Source: Bacillota bacterium | Lineage (GTDB): Bacteria > Bacillota > UBA4882 > UBA8346 | Assembly (NCBI GenBank): GCA_023426245.1 | Contig: JAFABB010000028.1 | Span: 124,001 to 188,000 of the forward strand | Length of the DNA: 64,000 bases | Reading direction: 5' to 3' | Position numbers and translations under genes: made by a program | Shown: one piece after another, positions 33,536 through 41,549 of the stretch | Layout: each line of letters opens with the position of its first letter | Numbering within the stretch: position 1 is the stretch's first letter | Notes under the pieces: generated by a model | Databases searched by the model: none | What the model was told of the DNA's origin: nothing | Seen by the model: the letters and a program-made list of their open reading frames with translations, nothing else

Positions 33536-35605
33536 TTAATCTACATGAAAGCGGTGGATCTTGTTAAGCAGTTGACTGGCCACTTTCGCCAAATCTTCAG
33601 CGGAAGAAGCGATTTGCTGCATATAGGCGGTCTGTTCTTCGGAAGAAGCCGAGACCTCTTCCGAACCGGCGGCAGTTTCTTCGGCGATGGTGGCAATTTC
33701 TTCGATCGACGTTCCCGCGTGATTGGCATTGCTTGTTAATTCATCTGCCGCCTTGGAAACAGTTTTGATTCGGGCTGTGATGACTTCTACTGATTCCGAT
33801 GCGTTCCGGAACATTGAAATTAAATCACGCAAAGATTTTTCTCCTTCATCGGCAACGGATTCCATTTGATTCATTTCTTCTACAATTTCTCCGATATGGG
33901 CTTGAAGAGTATGAACGATGGAACTGATATTTTCCACTGAGCTTCCGGACTGTTCCGACAAAGTTTTGACTTGCTGAGCGACGACTGCAAAACCTCTTCC
34001 CTGTTCTTTGGCACGGGCCGCCTCTATTGCTGCGTTAATAGCCAGCAAGTTTGTTTGTTCGGCCACGCCTCGAATAACGGAGAGGATTTCCTCGATTTCG
34101 GAAGACATTTGAGTCAAATTATAAATGGAATTGTTAACTTTGGCCGTTAACTTTTTATTTTCCTCCATCTTGCTTTCCTGAAGCTGGACAACTTTATGTC
34201 CCTGATTCATGTTGTCCCAGGTTTTTGTCGCCAGTTCCTCGGAATCTTCCATTTCGGCCGCAATTTGACGTAGCCCTTCAACGATATCTTTGATTTTAGT
34301 ATTTCCCTTTTCGGTTAAAACTGCCTGTTCGGAGGCTTCTTTTGCCAGATCGGTGATGGCGCCTACGACATGTTCGCCTGCCTTGGTAACTTCTTCGGAT
34401 GAAGCCATCATTTCTTCCGCCGATGCGGCCACTGTTTCTCCCAGAACATGAATCTCATGGACCAATTCCTTGACATTTCCCACCATAATTTTTAATGAGG
34501 ACAAGAGTTGACCGATTTCATCCCGGGAGATCTCTGATTCGGGGATTTCAACGCTGAGGTTTCCGTCGGCAACTTGTTTTAGCACGCTGACTGCTGTCTT
34601 CAACGGTTTAATGATATTCCCGCTTAAAAAAAGCCTTACCATAAAATATGCCAGTACTATCAAGATGAATGTAATAATGGTCACACTTATCAATACAATA
34701 TTGCTTGTCCCATAGACTTCTTTTAAAGATTCGCCGGCAAATAACACTCCGATGGGTCGGTTGTCCGGACCCAATAATGGCATATAGGCCGTGATATAAG
34801 GGGAACCGAGAATGGAGGCCGTACCCAGATACTGACGATTATCGGTTAAAACCACTTTGGCTATCCGGGGATCGAGACGGGTTCCGACTGCTCGATGACC
34901 ATCTTTTTGGATGGTGGTTGCAAGCCTAACATCATTGAAGAAGATTGTGGCGTCCGTTCGAAAGTTTTTCTTAATATTATCGACGATTTCCGGCTTTTCC
35001 AATCGGTATCCTGCAGAGATGACTCCAATAGTATTTCCAGCTTCATTTTTAACAGGAACCCCGGCCCGGGCCGATATTTTAACGGCTGTCCCTTTTTCAA
35101 TGGTTGCAAAAGCCTCCCCTTTAAGGGCCATTTCTACGTTCAACTGGTTTGTTACACTGTCTCCGTAGTTCGAAGGTTCGTGGGTCCTCGCAAGTACAAT
35201 ACCATTGGCGTCCGTAACCGTTACAAAATCAATATGAGCTTTTTTAACCAGGGGCGTTAAATGGTACAACAGGGCTGATGTATTATGGTCAGCCACTGCT
35301 TTTGTTACACTGGGGTGGCTGGCAAAAACGGATGCATAGTTTAAGGCCTTATTCTTGTAATCATCGAGGGAAAGATTTAGGCCATTCATTCCGTTGATGG
35401 CATTTTTTTCAGCAACGGTATTATTGTATTGTAAAAAGAATAAAAGAGTGGTTCCGACAGTTAGAAAGACGGTAATAACGATGCTGAACATAATAAACAG
35501 CGGGAGTTTTTTATTAATACTAATATTCCTGAGTTGAACCGATATGGGTTGGGGCAATGTATCACTGGAAGTTAGCGCCTGAAGTTTTCTGAAGGGTAGT
35601 TTCAT
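33536..35605 (-). CDS. Methyl-accepting chemotaxis protein
   Basis: A 689-residue chemoreceptor. Membrane helix one is at about 34-59, an extracytoplasmic double-Cache-like sensor at 60-300 (with FVTVTDANGIVLAR and TAYMPLLGPDNRPIGVLFAG), membrane helix two at about 303-326, HAMP at 327-380 and the signalling coiled coil to the C terminus. The CheA/CheW-binding hairpin tip is VAEQTNLLAINAAIEAARA (about 514-532). AAAGGAG precedes the ATG. No chemotaxis kinase genes are nearby, so it is an orphan receptor gene. The ligand cannot be inferred; small organic acids or amino acids are typical for Cache sensors. Confidence 0.9.
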   Translation of the reverse strand: MKLPFRKLQALTSSDTLPQPISVQLRNISINKKLPLFIMFSIVITVFLTVGTTLLFFLQYNNTVAEKNAINGMNGLNLSLDDYKNKALNYASVFASHPSVTKAVADHNTSALLYHLTPLVKKAHIDFVTVTDANGIVLARTHEPSNYGDSVTNQLNVEMALKGEAFATIEKGTAVKISARAGVPVKNEAGNTIGVISAGYRLEKPEIVDNIKKNFRTDATIFFNDVRLATTIQKDGHRAVGTRLDPRIAKVVLTDNRQYLGTASILGSPYITAYMPLLGPDNRPIGVLFAGESLKEVYGTSNIVLISVTIITFILIVLAYFMVRLFLSGNIIKPLKTAVSVLKQVADGNLSVEIPESEISRDEIGQLLSSLKIMVGNVKELVHEIHVLGETVAASAEEMMASSEEVTKAGEHVVGAITDLAKEASEQAVLTEKGNTKIKDIVEGLRQIAAEMEDSEELATKTWDNMNQGHKVVQLQESKMEENKKLTAKVNNSIYNLTQMSSEIEEILSVIRGVAEQTNLLAINAAIEAARAKEQGRGFAVVAQQVKTLSEQSGSSVENISSIVHTLQAHIGEIVEEMNQMESVADEGEKSLRDLISMFRNASESVEVITARIKTVSKAADELTSNANHAGTSIEEIATIAEETAAGSEEVSASSEEQTAYMQQIASSAEDLAKVASQLLNKIHRFHVD

Positions 35606-35712
35606 GTTGCAGCTCCTTTAGACCAATATCAAGTTGTCTTTAATTATTTATCGGGATATTTGACCACAAGTTGAGACCTTTTTTATGCCACTGTGATAGC
35701 GTATCTCAATGG

Positions 35713-35769
35713 AAAAAGCCGCCGGGCAACTTTGGTTTCAAAATTCCAAAAGTATTGCCGGCGGCCTTT
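35713..35769 (-). terminator. Terminator after the persulfide-enzyme gene
   Basis: GC-rich arms (about 35715-35730 and 35755-35769, core GCCGCCGGG) with a T-run on the minus strand (35713-35717 A-run). Confidence 0.75.
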
Positions 35770-35809
35770 AAGGGCACTACGCATTATGAATCCATCGAAT
35801 GAATAAGAT

Positions 35810-38266
35810 TTAAATGAATAAATTTACATTTCCCTGCTCGGCGGCAGCCAGGTAGGAAGCAACCCCGCCGACTTCCACGCCTTCGATTAATTCCTCTTTC
35901 TTGATGCCCATAACATCCATGGACATTTGGCAGGCTACCATTTTGATACCCATCATTCGGGCTTCCCCGATCATGTTTTCCAGCGCGGCAATATTCTTCT
36001 TTCGCATAACCATCCTAATCATCTTCGGTCCGATGCCACCCATATTCATTCTTGATAATCCTAACTTGAATGAACCCCGTGGCATCATCATGCCAAACAT
36101 TTTATCGAGTAGGCCTTTTTGAACTTTCACTCTTTTGGGTTTGCGTAAAATATTTAACCCCCAGAAGGTAAAGAACATGGTCACTTGCCGGCCCATCGAT
36201 GCCGCCCCGGTCGCAATGATGAAGCTCGCTATCGCTTTATCCAAATCACCGCTGAAAACTACAATCGTTTTGTCCTGAGGTAAAGCTGTATTCGCCGTTG
36301 GAGCTTTGGCAGTTGCTCCTTTACGAATCCGGGCTGTTATTTGACCGGCCCCCCGGTCTAGTTGAATTAAGGTGTTGCCGGTTCTGGAGCACCAAGCCTC
36401 CACATCATTGGCAAATCCGGGATCGGAGGCGGTTATTTCCAGAATATTGCCCTCATTTAATTGTTGCATCCGGTTATATAATTGTAGAATTGGGCCCGGG
36501 CACTGTAAGCCGCAGGCATTTACTTTAACAATTTCCATAGTGGTATTTTCCTCCTTGTTATGGGCATCAAGCGGAACATCGGCGGTTCCAGGCTTTACGG
36601 ACCCATTCAAAAAATTTTGTTCCTGCTTTGCGATATGATAAGTTTTATAACCGCCACTTAGATTTTTCACTCTGGTAAAGTCGTTTTGAAGCAGGATTCG
36701 GGATGCGATGTAAGCCCGTAAACCAACCTGACAGTTTACAATGATTTCCTTGTCCTTGGGCAATTCTCCAAGACGTCCTCTAAGTTCATGGAGGGGAATA
36801 TTCACAGCTCCAGGTAGAGTACCCAGTTCTACTTCAATCGGTTCCCGGACATCCAGGTAAAAGCTGTGCTGGTGGCTTTCCAATTGATCCCAACTCATTG
36901 CGTCCACATCTTGATTTATGATGTTTGCAGCGGCATAACCGGCAATGTTCACCGGATCCTTAGCGGATGAAAATGGTGGGGCATAGGCTAGCTCCAAATC
37001 CATCAAATCGAAAACCGTTTTTCGGAACCGGATGGCAGTCGCCAAGACATCAAGCCGTTTGTCGACACCTTCATAACCAACGACTTGGGCTCCAAAGAGT
37101 TGCCCGCTTTCCGGAGCAAAGAGCAATTTTATCGTAAGGGGTGAAGCTCCCGGGTAATAAGCAGCATGGGAATTGGGATGGGTTATTGAGGTTAAGTATG
37201 GAATATTCCATTTTTTTAGAGCCTTTTCGTTTAATCCGGTGGAACCGGCAGCCAAGTTAAAAGCTTTCACAATTGACGTGCCCTGGGCGCCATGATAATT
37301 TTCGTCCCGACCGGCTAAAATATCAGCCAGCAAACGTCCCTGGCGGTTAGCCGGTCCGGCTAACGGAAGCCATCCCGGTTTTCCGGAGATGATTTCTTGG
37401 ATTTCCACCGCATCCCCCACTGCATAGATATTGGGATCGGAGGTTTGCATCTTTTGATTGACTTGAATAGCTCCGGTAGTGCCTATCGTTAATCCGGCCT
37501 CCGCGGCAAGCTTAGTTTCCGGTTTCACTCCCACAGCCATAATGACCATATCGGTAAGAACTTTTTGTCCGCCGCTTAAGACGACTTCAAGGGCTTCACC
37601 GTTTTGATTGATTGCAGCCAGCCCGTTCCCAAGGATAAGGTCGACTTTTTTGCCTCGCAGTTCCTGATGAACCATAGCCGCCATTTCATAATCAAGATTG
37701 TTCAATACTTGAGGCGCCATTTCGATGAGCGATACTTTAAGATTCAATTCCGACAAATTTTCAGCCATCTCAAGACCAATAAAGCCCCCGCCGACCACAA
37801 CCGCAGAGTTAACATTGTTATCCGTCAGATATTGTTTGATGCGGTCGGTATCAGGAATACTTCGTAACGTAAAGACTCTAGATAAATCAACACCAGGTAC
37901 CCTGGGAACAATCGGTTTCGATCCGGGGGAAAGGACGAGCTGGTCATAGGATTCTACATAGGTATTGCCTTGTTGCAGATCTTTAATGAATAATTCGTGT
38001 TTTGCCGGATCGATTTTTAAAACTTCATGATTAACCCGGACGTCAATATTAAAACGGTTCTTCATACCTTCAGGGGTCTGCACGAAAAGTTCATCCCGGT
38101 CGGTAATAACACCGCCGATGTAATAAGGCAATCCACAGTTGGCATAGGATATGGCATCACCTTTTTCCAGGAGAACGATTTCCACTTGTTCATCCAAACG
38201 CCGCAGTCTGGCTGCGGTACTGGCTCCACCTGCGACCCCACCGATAATGACTACTTTTTTCACCAT
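35810..38266 (-). CDS. CoA-disulfide reductase-rhodanese-TusA-DsrE2 fusion
   Basis: An 818-residue four-part enzyme. Residues 1-445 are a flavoprotein disulfide reductase of the CoADR/NADH-dependent persulfide reductase type (GGVAGGASTAAR FAD site, redox C44 in YANCGLPY). Residues 455-550 are a rhodanese domain with C512 (NCQVGLRA). Residues 577-655 are TusA-like with C589 in the CPGP motif. Residues 660-818 are DsrE2-like, with a Cys in VACQMSMDV. Together they would reduce and relay persulfide sulfur. ATG 38266 has AGGAG nine bases upstream. A strong internal binding site before residue 577 may give a second product. An ArsR gene upstream shares an operator-like repeat. Confidence 0.87.
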   Translation of the reverse strand: MVKKVVIIGGVAGGASTAARLRRLDEQVEIVLLEKGDAISYANCGLPYYIGGVITDRDELFVQTPEGMKNRFNIDVRVNHEVLKIDPAKHELFIKDLQQGNTYVESYDQLVLSPGSKPIVPRVPGVDLSRVFTLRSIPDTDRIKQYLTDNNVNSAVVVGGGFIGLEMAENLSELNLKVSLIEMAPQVLNNLDYEMAAMVHQELRGKKVDLILGNGLAAINQNGEALEVVLSGGQKVLTDMVIMAVGVKPETKLAAEAGLTIGTTGAIQVNQKMQTSDPNIYAVGDAVEIQEIISGKPGWLPLAGPANRQGRLLADILAGRDENYHGAQGTSIVKAFNLAAGSTGLNEKALKKWNIPYLTSITHPNSHAAYYPGASPLTIKLLFAPESGQLFGAQVVGYEGVDKRLDVLATAIRFRKTVFDLMDLELAYAPPFSSAKDPVNIAGYAAANIINQDVDAMSWDQLESHQHSFYLDVREPIEVELGTLPGAVNIPLHELRGRLGELPKDKEIIVNCQVGLRAYIASRILLQNDFTRVKNLSGGYKTYHIAKQEQNFLNGSVKPGTADVPLDAHNKEENTTMEIVKVNACGLQCPGPILQLYNRMQQLNEGNILEITASDPGFANDVEAWCSRTGNTLIQLDRGAGQITARIRKGATAKAPTANTALPQDKTIVVFSGDLDKAIASFIIATGAASMGRQVTMFFTFWGLNILRKPKRVKVQKGLLDKMFGMMMPRGSFKLGLSRMNMGGIGPKMIRMVMRKKNIAALENMIGEARMMGIKMVACQMSMDVMGIKKEELIEGVEVGGVASYLAAAEQGNVNLFI

Positions 38267-38308
38267 GACAATCACTCCTCGTATTCATTTCAACAAAAAT
38301 ACATTTTA

Positions 38309-38331
38309 ATATTATTATATTTTGATAATAT
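38309..38331. promoter_or_regulatory. Operator-like repeat before persulfide-enzyme gene
   Basis: Inverted repeat ATATTAT (38309-38315) and ATAATAT (38325-38331), 43 bases upstream of the start codon. A related repeat precedes the arsR gene at 38725-38743. Confidence 0.5.
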
Positions 38332-38418
38332 GATTTAAGGTGTAAAATAAATTCCACTAATTCATCACTATTTAATTCGTGAAAAAAACTACAAACGATG
38401 ATATCAAAAAGCCTATTC

Positions 38419-38703
38419 TTAAGCGAATAAAGCCTTGACTACATTTTGAACATCTTCGTTTACGACTTGATAATATATTTCTACACCCTGCCGGTTGCCC
38501 TTGATAATTCCGATATCCCTTAATTTACCGAGATGTTGTGAGATGGTGGACTGAGGAATTTTAAGACAATCCTGCATTTTATTGACATTGCATTCGCCTT
38601 GTTCCATAAGGCGCCGAACAATACAGAGCCTGACCGGATGAGCAATTGCTTTTAAAAGTTCTGCTTTGGAAGCTAGAGTTTCAAAATCATTGGAATGCTC
38701 CAT
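38419..38703 (-). CDS. ArsR/SmtB-family regulator
   Basis: A 94-residue winged-helix regulator. The DNA-reading helix is in IPQSTISQHLGKLRDIG. Three Cys occur: HPVRLCIV, GECNVN and MQDCL. Two of them lie in the helix used for metal or thiol sensing in ArsR-type repressors. Given the neighbouring persulfide enzyme, a role as a sulfide or persulfide sensor (by analogy with SqrR/BigR, whose Cys are placed differently) is plausible but inferred; arsenic or metal sensing is an alternative. AAGGAG precedes the ATG. Confidence 0.85.
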   Translation of the reverse strand: MEHSNDFETLASKAELLKAIAHPVRLCIVRRLMEQGECNVNKMQDCLKIPQSTISQHLGKLRDIGIIKGNRQGVEIYYQVVNEDVQNVVKALFA

Positions 38704-38724
38704 GATGATCTCCTTTTTAATAGA

Positions 38725-38743
38725 ATTATTATATTACAATAAT
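38725..38743. promoter_or_regulatory. Operator-like repeat before arsR
   Basis: Inverted repeat ATTATT (38725-38730) and AATAAT (38738-38743), part of AATTATTATATTACAATAAT. It resembles the repeat upstream of the persulfide-enzyme gene, suggesting that ArsR controls both. Confidence 0.5.
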
Positions 38744-38803
38744 ACGATATATACAAGAAGGATTGTCTAGTTATTGTATCAATTCACCTATTGCCAGGTT
38801 TCG

Positions 38804-39281
38804 TTAATGATGGTTTTTAAATTTCACTACCGTCGGGATTACGGTAATCAAATCCCAGGAACTCGTATAATAGTTCATTTTTGAATCTACGCCGGAGAGA
38901 ATAATTATATGGAACTCAATTTCCATCCCTCCCTGGCTCATCTCCGATGGCTCATTCCAGGTTTCATATATTTACTATTCACTTTTTTGGATACGGCATT
39001 CGGGTAGATAAAAAGGTGGCTTTAAAACCATATTTTCTAAGTAAGGGGAAAACATGGCGGTGGTGGCTTTTGTTACCCCCAGCGTCATCGAAAGTAAGGA
39101 TAATCGGTTTTTTAGGGAATAATTCCGGGTTTTTTCGGAAATTTAAATCATAAAGCCGGAATGGAAGGGGTCTCAAGTGCCGTTGGCTCGTCGTAAGCTG
39201 TGCTTTCGAATTCATTGAAATACTAAGCAAAATGAACAGCAACGCCAGGCTGGCAATTTTCACGAAATTTGGTTTGGTCAT
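38804..39281 (-). pseudogene. Decayed polysaccharide deacetylase
   Basis: The first 100 codons encode a signal peptide (to about residue 27) and the NodB start: PIILTFDDAGGN and VFPLLRKYGFKATFLST, with the first catalytic Asp pair. A stop then intervenes, but in another frame downstream the sequence continues as EMSQGGMEIEFH, which matches the next NodB motif region (normally E-x-G-S-H-T), and runs to a stop at 38804. Frame change, internal stops and loss of the H-x-x-x-H motif show it is inactive. The usual domain has about 180 or more residues. Confidence 0.72.
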
Positions 39282-39483
39282 TTTGTTTAATCCTTTTCAT
39301 AGCAGCTAATTGTTCTAAGGATACAACAGAAGAATTAGAAACATATTAGGAAATGATTAGAATTTTCTTGATTTGATCGGTTATAAATATTTACCGGACA
39401 ACATGTTCTTCATGAATAGAGCCCCCTGGAGCGGACAACTTTTAAGGATCTCATCCTGGTAGAAATTAACTTGAGGATAGTAC

Positions 39484-39532
39484 TTGACAAAAGATAAAAA
39501 AGCAGTAAACTAATTATGTGCATATGCACATA
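39484..39532 (+). promoter_or_regulatory. Promoter and 18-bp palindrome before DUF134 gene
   Basis: TTGACA (39484-39489) with TAAACT (39506-39511, spacer 16). Immediately after, TATGTGCATATGCACATA (39515-39532) is a perfect palindrome covering the probable transcription start. A degenerate copy (GTGCACATTTGCAT, about 40449-40462) precedes the Mrp-like gene. Both are candidate sites for the DUF134 protein. Confidence 0.6.
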
Positions 39533-39549
39533 AAGATGAGGTGATTGAA

Positions 39550-39855
39550 TTGCCCCGGTGTAAAAAAAAACGTTGTTGTAGGTACCTCGATGGGGAGATC
39601 CTTTATAAGCCGGTATCATTTCCCTGTAAAGAATTAAACGAGACTTCTATTTTACTGGACGAATTTGAAGCTATGCGGCTTTGTGATTTGGAAGGACTAG
39701 ACCAAACAGCCGCTGGAGATAAAATGGGAGTTTCTCGAGGTACAGTGCAACGTTTACTTGTTAGCGGTCGGCGGAAATTGATTGCTGCCCTTATGAACAA
39801 CGAGGTTATTCATATTCAAAACTCATCGAATCAAATTTCGGAGGAAGAATCATGA
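39550..39855 (+). CDS. DUF134 DNA-binding protein
   Basis: A 101-residue DUF134 protein starting at TTG 39550 (MPRCKKKRCCRYL), with AGGTG upstream; the GTG at 39541 is in frame but the family normally begins MPR/MARP. It has CRYLDGEILYKP, DEFEAMRLCDLEGLDQ and a helix-turn-helix AGDKMGVSRGTVQRLLVSGRRK. DUF134 proteins are putative transcription regulators usually next to NifX/NifB-type genes, exactly as here. Three N-terminal Cys could bind a cluster or metal. Overlaps the next gene by four bases. Confidence 0.85.
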   Translation: MPRCKKKRCCRYLDGEILYKPVSFPCKELNETSILLDEFEAMRLCDLEGLDQTAAGDKMGVSRGTVQRLLVSGRRKLIAALMNNEVIHIQNSSNQISEEES

Positions 39856-40217
39856 AGATTTGTATTCCAACTGTCGGGCAAAGGGGATTGGAAGAGAAAG
39901 TCAGTGAACATTTTGGGGGAGCCCCCTACTTTACAATTGCCGATACAGCAACCGATCAAACGGAAAATATCCTCAACCAAAACCAGCACCATAGTCATGG
40001 TCAATGCCATCCTTTGGGTCAGCTGGCCGGAAGAGGAATCGAAGCCGTGGTGTGTACCGGGATGGGGCGCAGGGCGATTGAAATTTTGAATGAAGAAGGA
40101 ATTAAGGTGTTTATCGGAACTGGGGATACTGTGAAAACTGTGGTTGACCAGTTTAAAAAGGGAATTTTGAAGGAATTGGCTGCAGATCAAGGCTGTACAG
40201 GACATGATTGCCACTAA
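39852..40217 (+). CDS. NifX/NafY-type iron-molybdenum cofactor-binding-like protein
   Basis: A 121-residue protein of the dinitrogenase Fe-Mo cofactor biosynthesis (NifX/NifB C-terminal) fold: MKICIPTVG, KVSEHFGGAPYFTI and VVCTGMGRRAIEILNEEGIKVFIG. A His/Cys-rich loop (NQHHSHGQCHPL) and CTGHDCH tail are likely metal ligands. No nitrogenase genes are present; in non-fixing anaerobes such proteins are part of orange-protein or Mrp-associated systems. GGAGGA and the ATGA overlap with DUF134 support coupling. Confidence 0.83.
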   Translation: MKICIPTVGQRGLEEKVSEHFGGAPYFTIADTATDQTENILNQNQHHSHGQCHPLGQLAGRGIEAVVCTGMGRRAIEILNEEGIKVFIGTGDTVKTVVDQFKKGILKELAADQGCTGHDCH

Positions 40218-40307
40218 ATTTTGGAACGATCTGCGGATGATCATGGCCGCTACAAATACCGCCAAGATGTCCATGTTGGGAGTCTAGCGTTTTAGGGTAA
40301 AATTCCT

Positions 40308-40413
40308 AGTAGAGCGTATCGTAAATAAATGGCAATCAGAAATGGGGAAGATACGCTCTACTTAAGTAAAACGTTCACAAATTATTGAGTAGTTATTTAG
40401 AGAACGTTTTACT
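40308..40413. repeat. Two adjacent perfect hairpins
   Basis: Hairpin one has 13-bp arms AGTAGAGCGTATC (40308-40320) and its complement (40350-40362). Hairpin two has 12-bp arms AGTAAAACGTTC (40365-40376) and its complement (40402-40413). They are separated by two bases, in the 268-base gap before the Mrp-like gene. Neither has a proper T-tract, so they may be protein-binding or structured RNA elements. Confidence 0.6.
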
Positions 40414-40485
40414 AGATAACCATAATTTAAAATTTTGAATTTAAAACCGTGCACATTTGCATGATTAGAATGAGGCGTATATAGG

Positions 40486-41292
40486 ATGTCAGATGAAACT
40501 ACAGTTAAGCATGGGATATTTGAGCGAAGCGTAAATCCTTTCGGGGAGATCAAGCATGTTATTGGAGTCATGAGTGGCAAGGGCGGAGTGGGAAAGTCCT
40601 CAATCACCGCACTAATGGCTTCGGCACTCCACAGCCGGGGGTTCTCGGTAGGCATTTTGGATGCCGACATTACCGGGCCAAGTATTCCCAAACTCTTCGG
40701 TGTCAAGGGCCAGGTGGTCAATAAAGGGCAGGGCTTGGAACCGCTTCAGTCAACTTTGGGAATCAAGATGATGTCGATTAATTTTTTGTTGGATAAGGAG
40801 GATCAACCGGTCATTTGGAGGGGGCCGATGATTTCGGGCGTGGTCAAACAATTTTTCTCCGAGGTACTTTGGGGTGACTTGGATTATCTGTTGATTGACT
40901 TGCCGCCCGGAACCGGTGATGTACCATTGACTGTGATGCAATCACTACCTTTGAATGGGATGATTGTAGTGACTTCACCTCAAGAACTGGTGGAAATGAT
41001 TGTCAAAAAGGCTATTCATATGGCTGAGCAAATGAGTATTCCGCTTGTGGGATTTATTGAAAATTACAGCTATGTTGAATGTCCCGACTGCAAGAAAAAG
41101 ATTGAGGTTTTTGGCCCGAGCAGGGCGGACCAGATAGCAGCCAATACCGGGTTGGCACTTTTGGGCCAATTGCCGATTGTACCTGAAGTGGCAAAAATGG
41201 CTGATGATGGGAAAATAGAGGCGGTGGAAGCGGTTGTTCCGGAATTCTTTGATTCAGTGGCCTCTCGTTTTTTGGAAGTAATTAAAAATTAA
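40486..41292 (+). CDS. Mrp/NBP35-family Fe-S carrier ATPase
   Basis: A 268-residue P-loop ATPase of the Mrp/ApbC family, which carries and transfers [4Fe-4S] clusters. The deviant Walker A is GKGGVGKSS (31-39), switch segments LDADITGPSIP and IDLPPGTGDVPLT follow, and C199-x2-C202 (ECPDC) is the cluster-binding CxxC. It stands after the DUF134 and NifX-like genes, a set familiar in anaerobes. GAGG precedes the ATG. It may mature Fe-S enzymes such as the desulfidase encoded next. Confidence 0.88.
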   Translation: MSDETTVKHGIFERSVNPFGEIKHVIGVMSGKGGVGKSSITALMASALHSRGFSVGILDADITGPSIPKLFGVKGQVVNKGQGLEPLQSTLGIKMMSINFLLDKEDQPVIWRGPMISGVVKQFFSEVLWGDLDYLLIDLPPGTGDVPLTVMQSLPLNGMIVVTSPQELVEMIVKKAIHMAEQMSIPLVGFIENYSYVECPDCKKKIEVFGPSRADQIAANTGLALLGQLPIVPEVAKMADDGKIEAVEAVVPEFFDSVASRFLEVIKN

Positions 41293-41396
41293 ATTTTGAG
41301 TTTTAAGGACCCAAAAATCCTTTTGATGATAGCACCTAAGGTTTGATCAATCAGCAAGCAGGGAAATCCCCAAAAAGAGCGAAATTTTAATGAAAA

Positions 41397-41529
41397 GGGG
41401 CTGTACCAAAAGTAAATGCGTGCGTTAACGCACGCGCGATCAAGAAATACAATATATTGAAACCAATATATACGATGATGCCCTATATTGTATTTCTTGT
41501 TGATTTCAAATTGCTTTTTAGACAGCCTC
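41397..41529. mobile_element. MITE-like element, copy B (133 bp)
   Basis: Inverted relative to copy A at 23796-23911. Ends are GGGGCTGTACCAAAAGTAAA and the complement of GAGGCTGTCTAAAAAGCAAT. It differs by an extra palindrome, GCGTGCGTTAACGCACGC (41418-41435). It ends 20 bases before the start codon of the cysteine desulfidase gene, so it may affect that gene's expression. Confidence 0.75.
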
Positions 41530-41549
41530 CGTTTTCATGAGGGGCCATT

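Noticed and set aside
38947..39153. Plus-strand small gene opposite the deacetylase relic
   Set aside because: The minus strand carries recognisable NodB motifs; the plus-strand frame has none.
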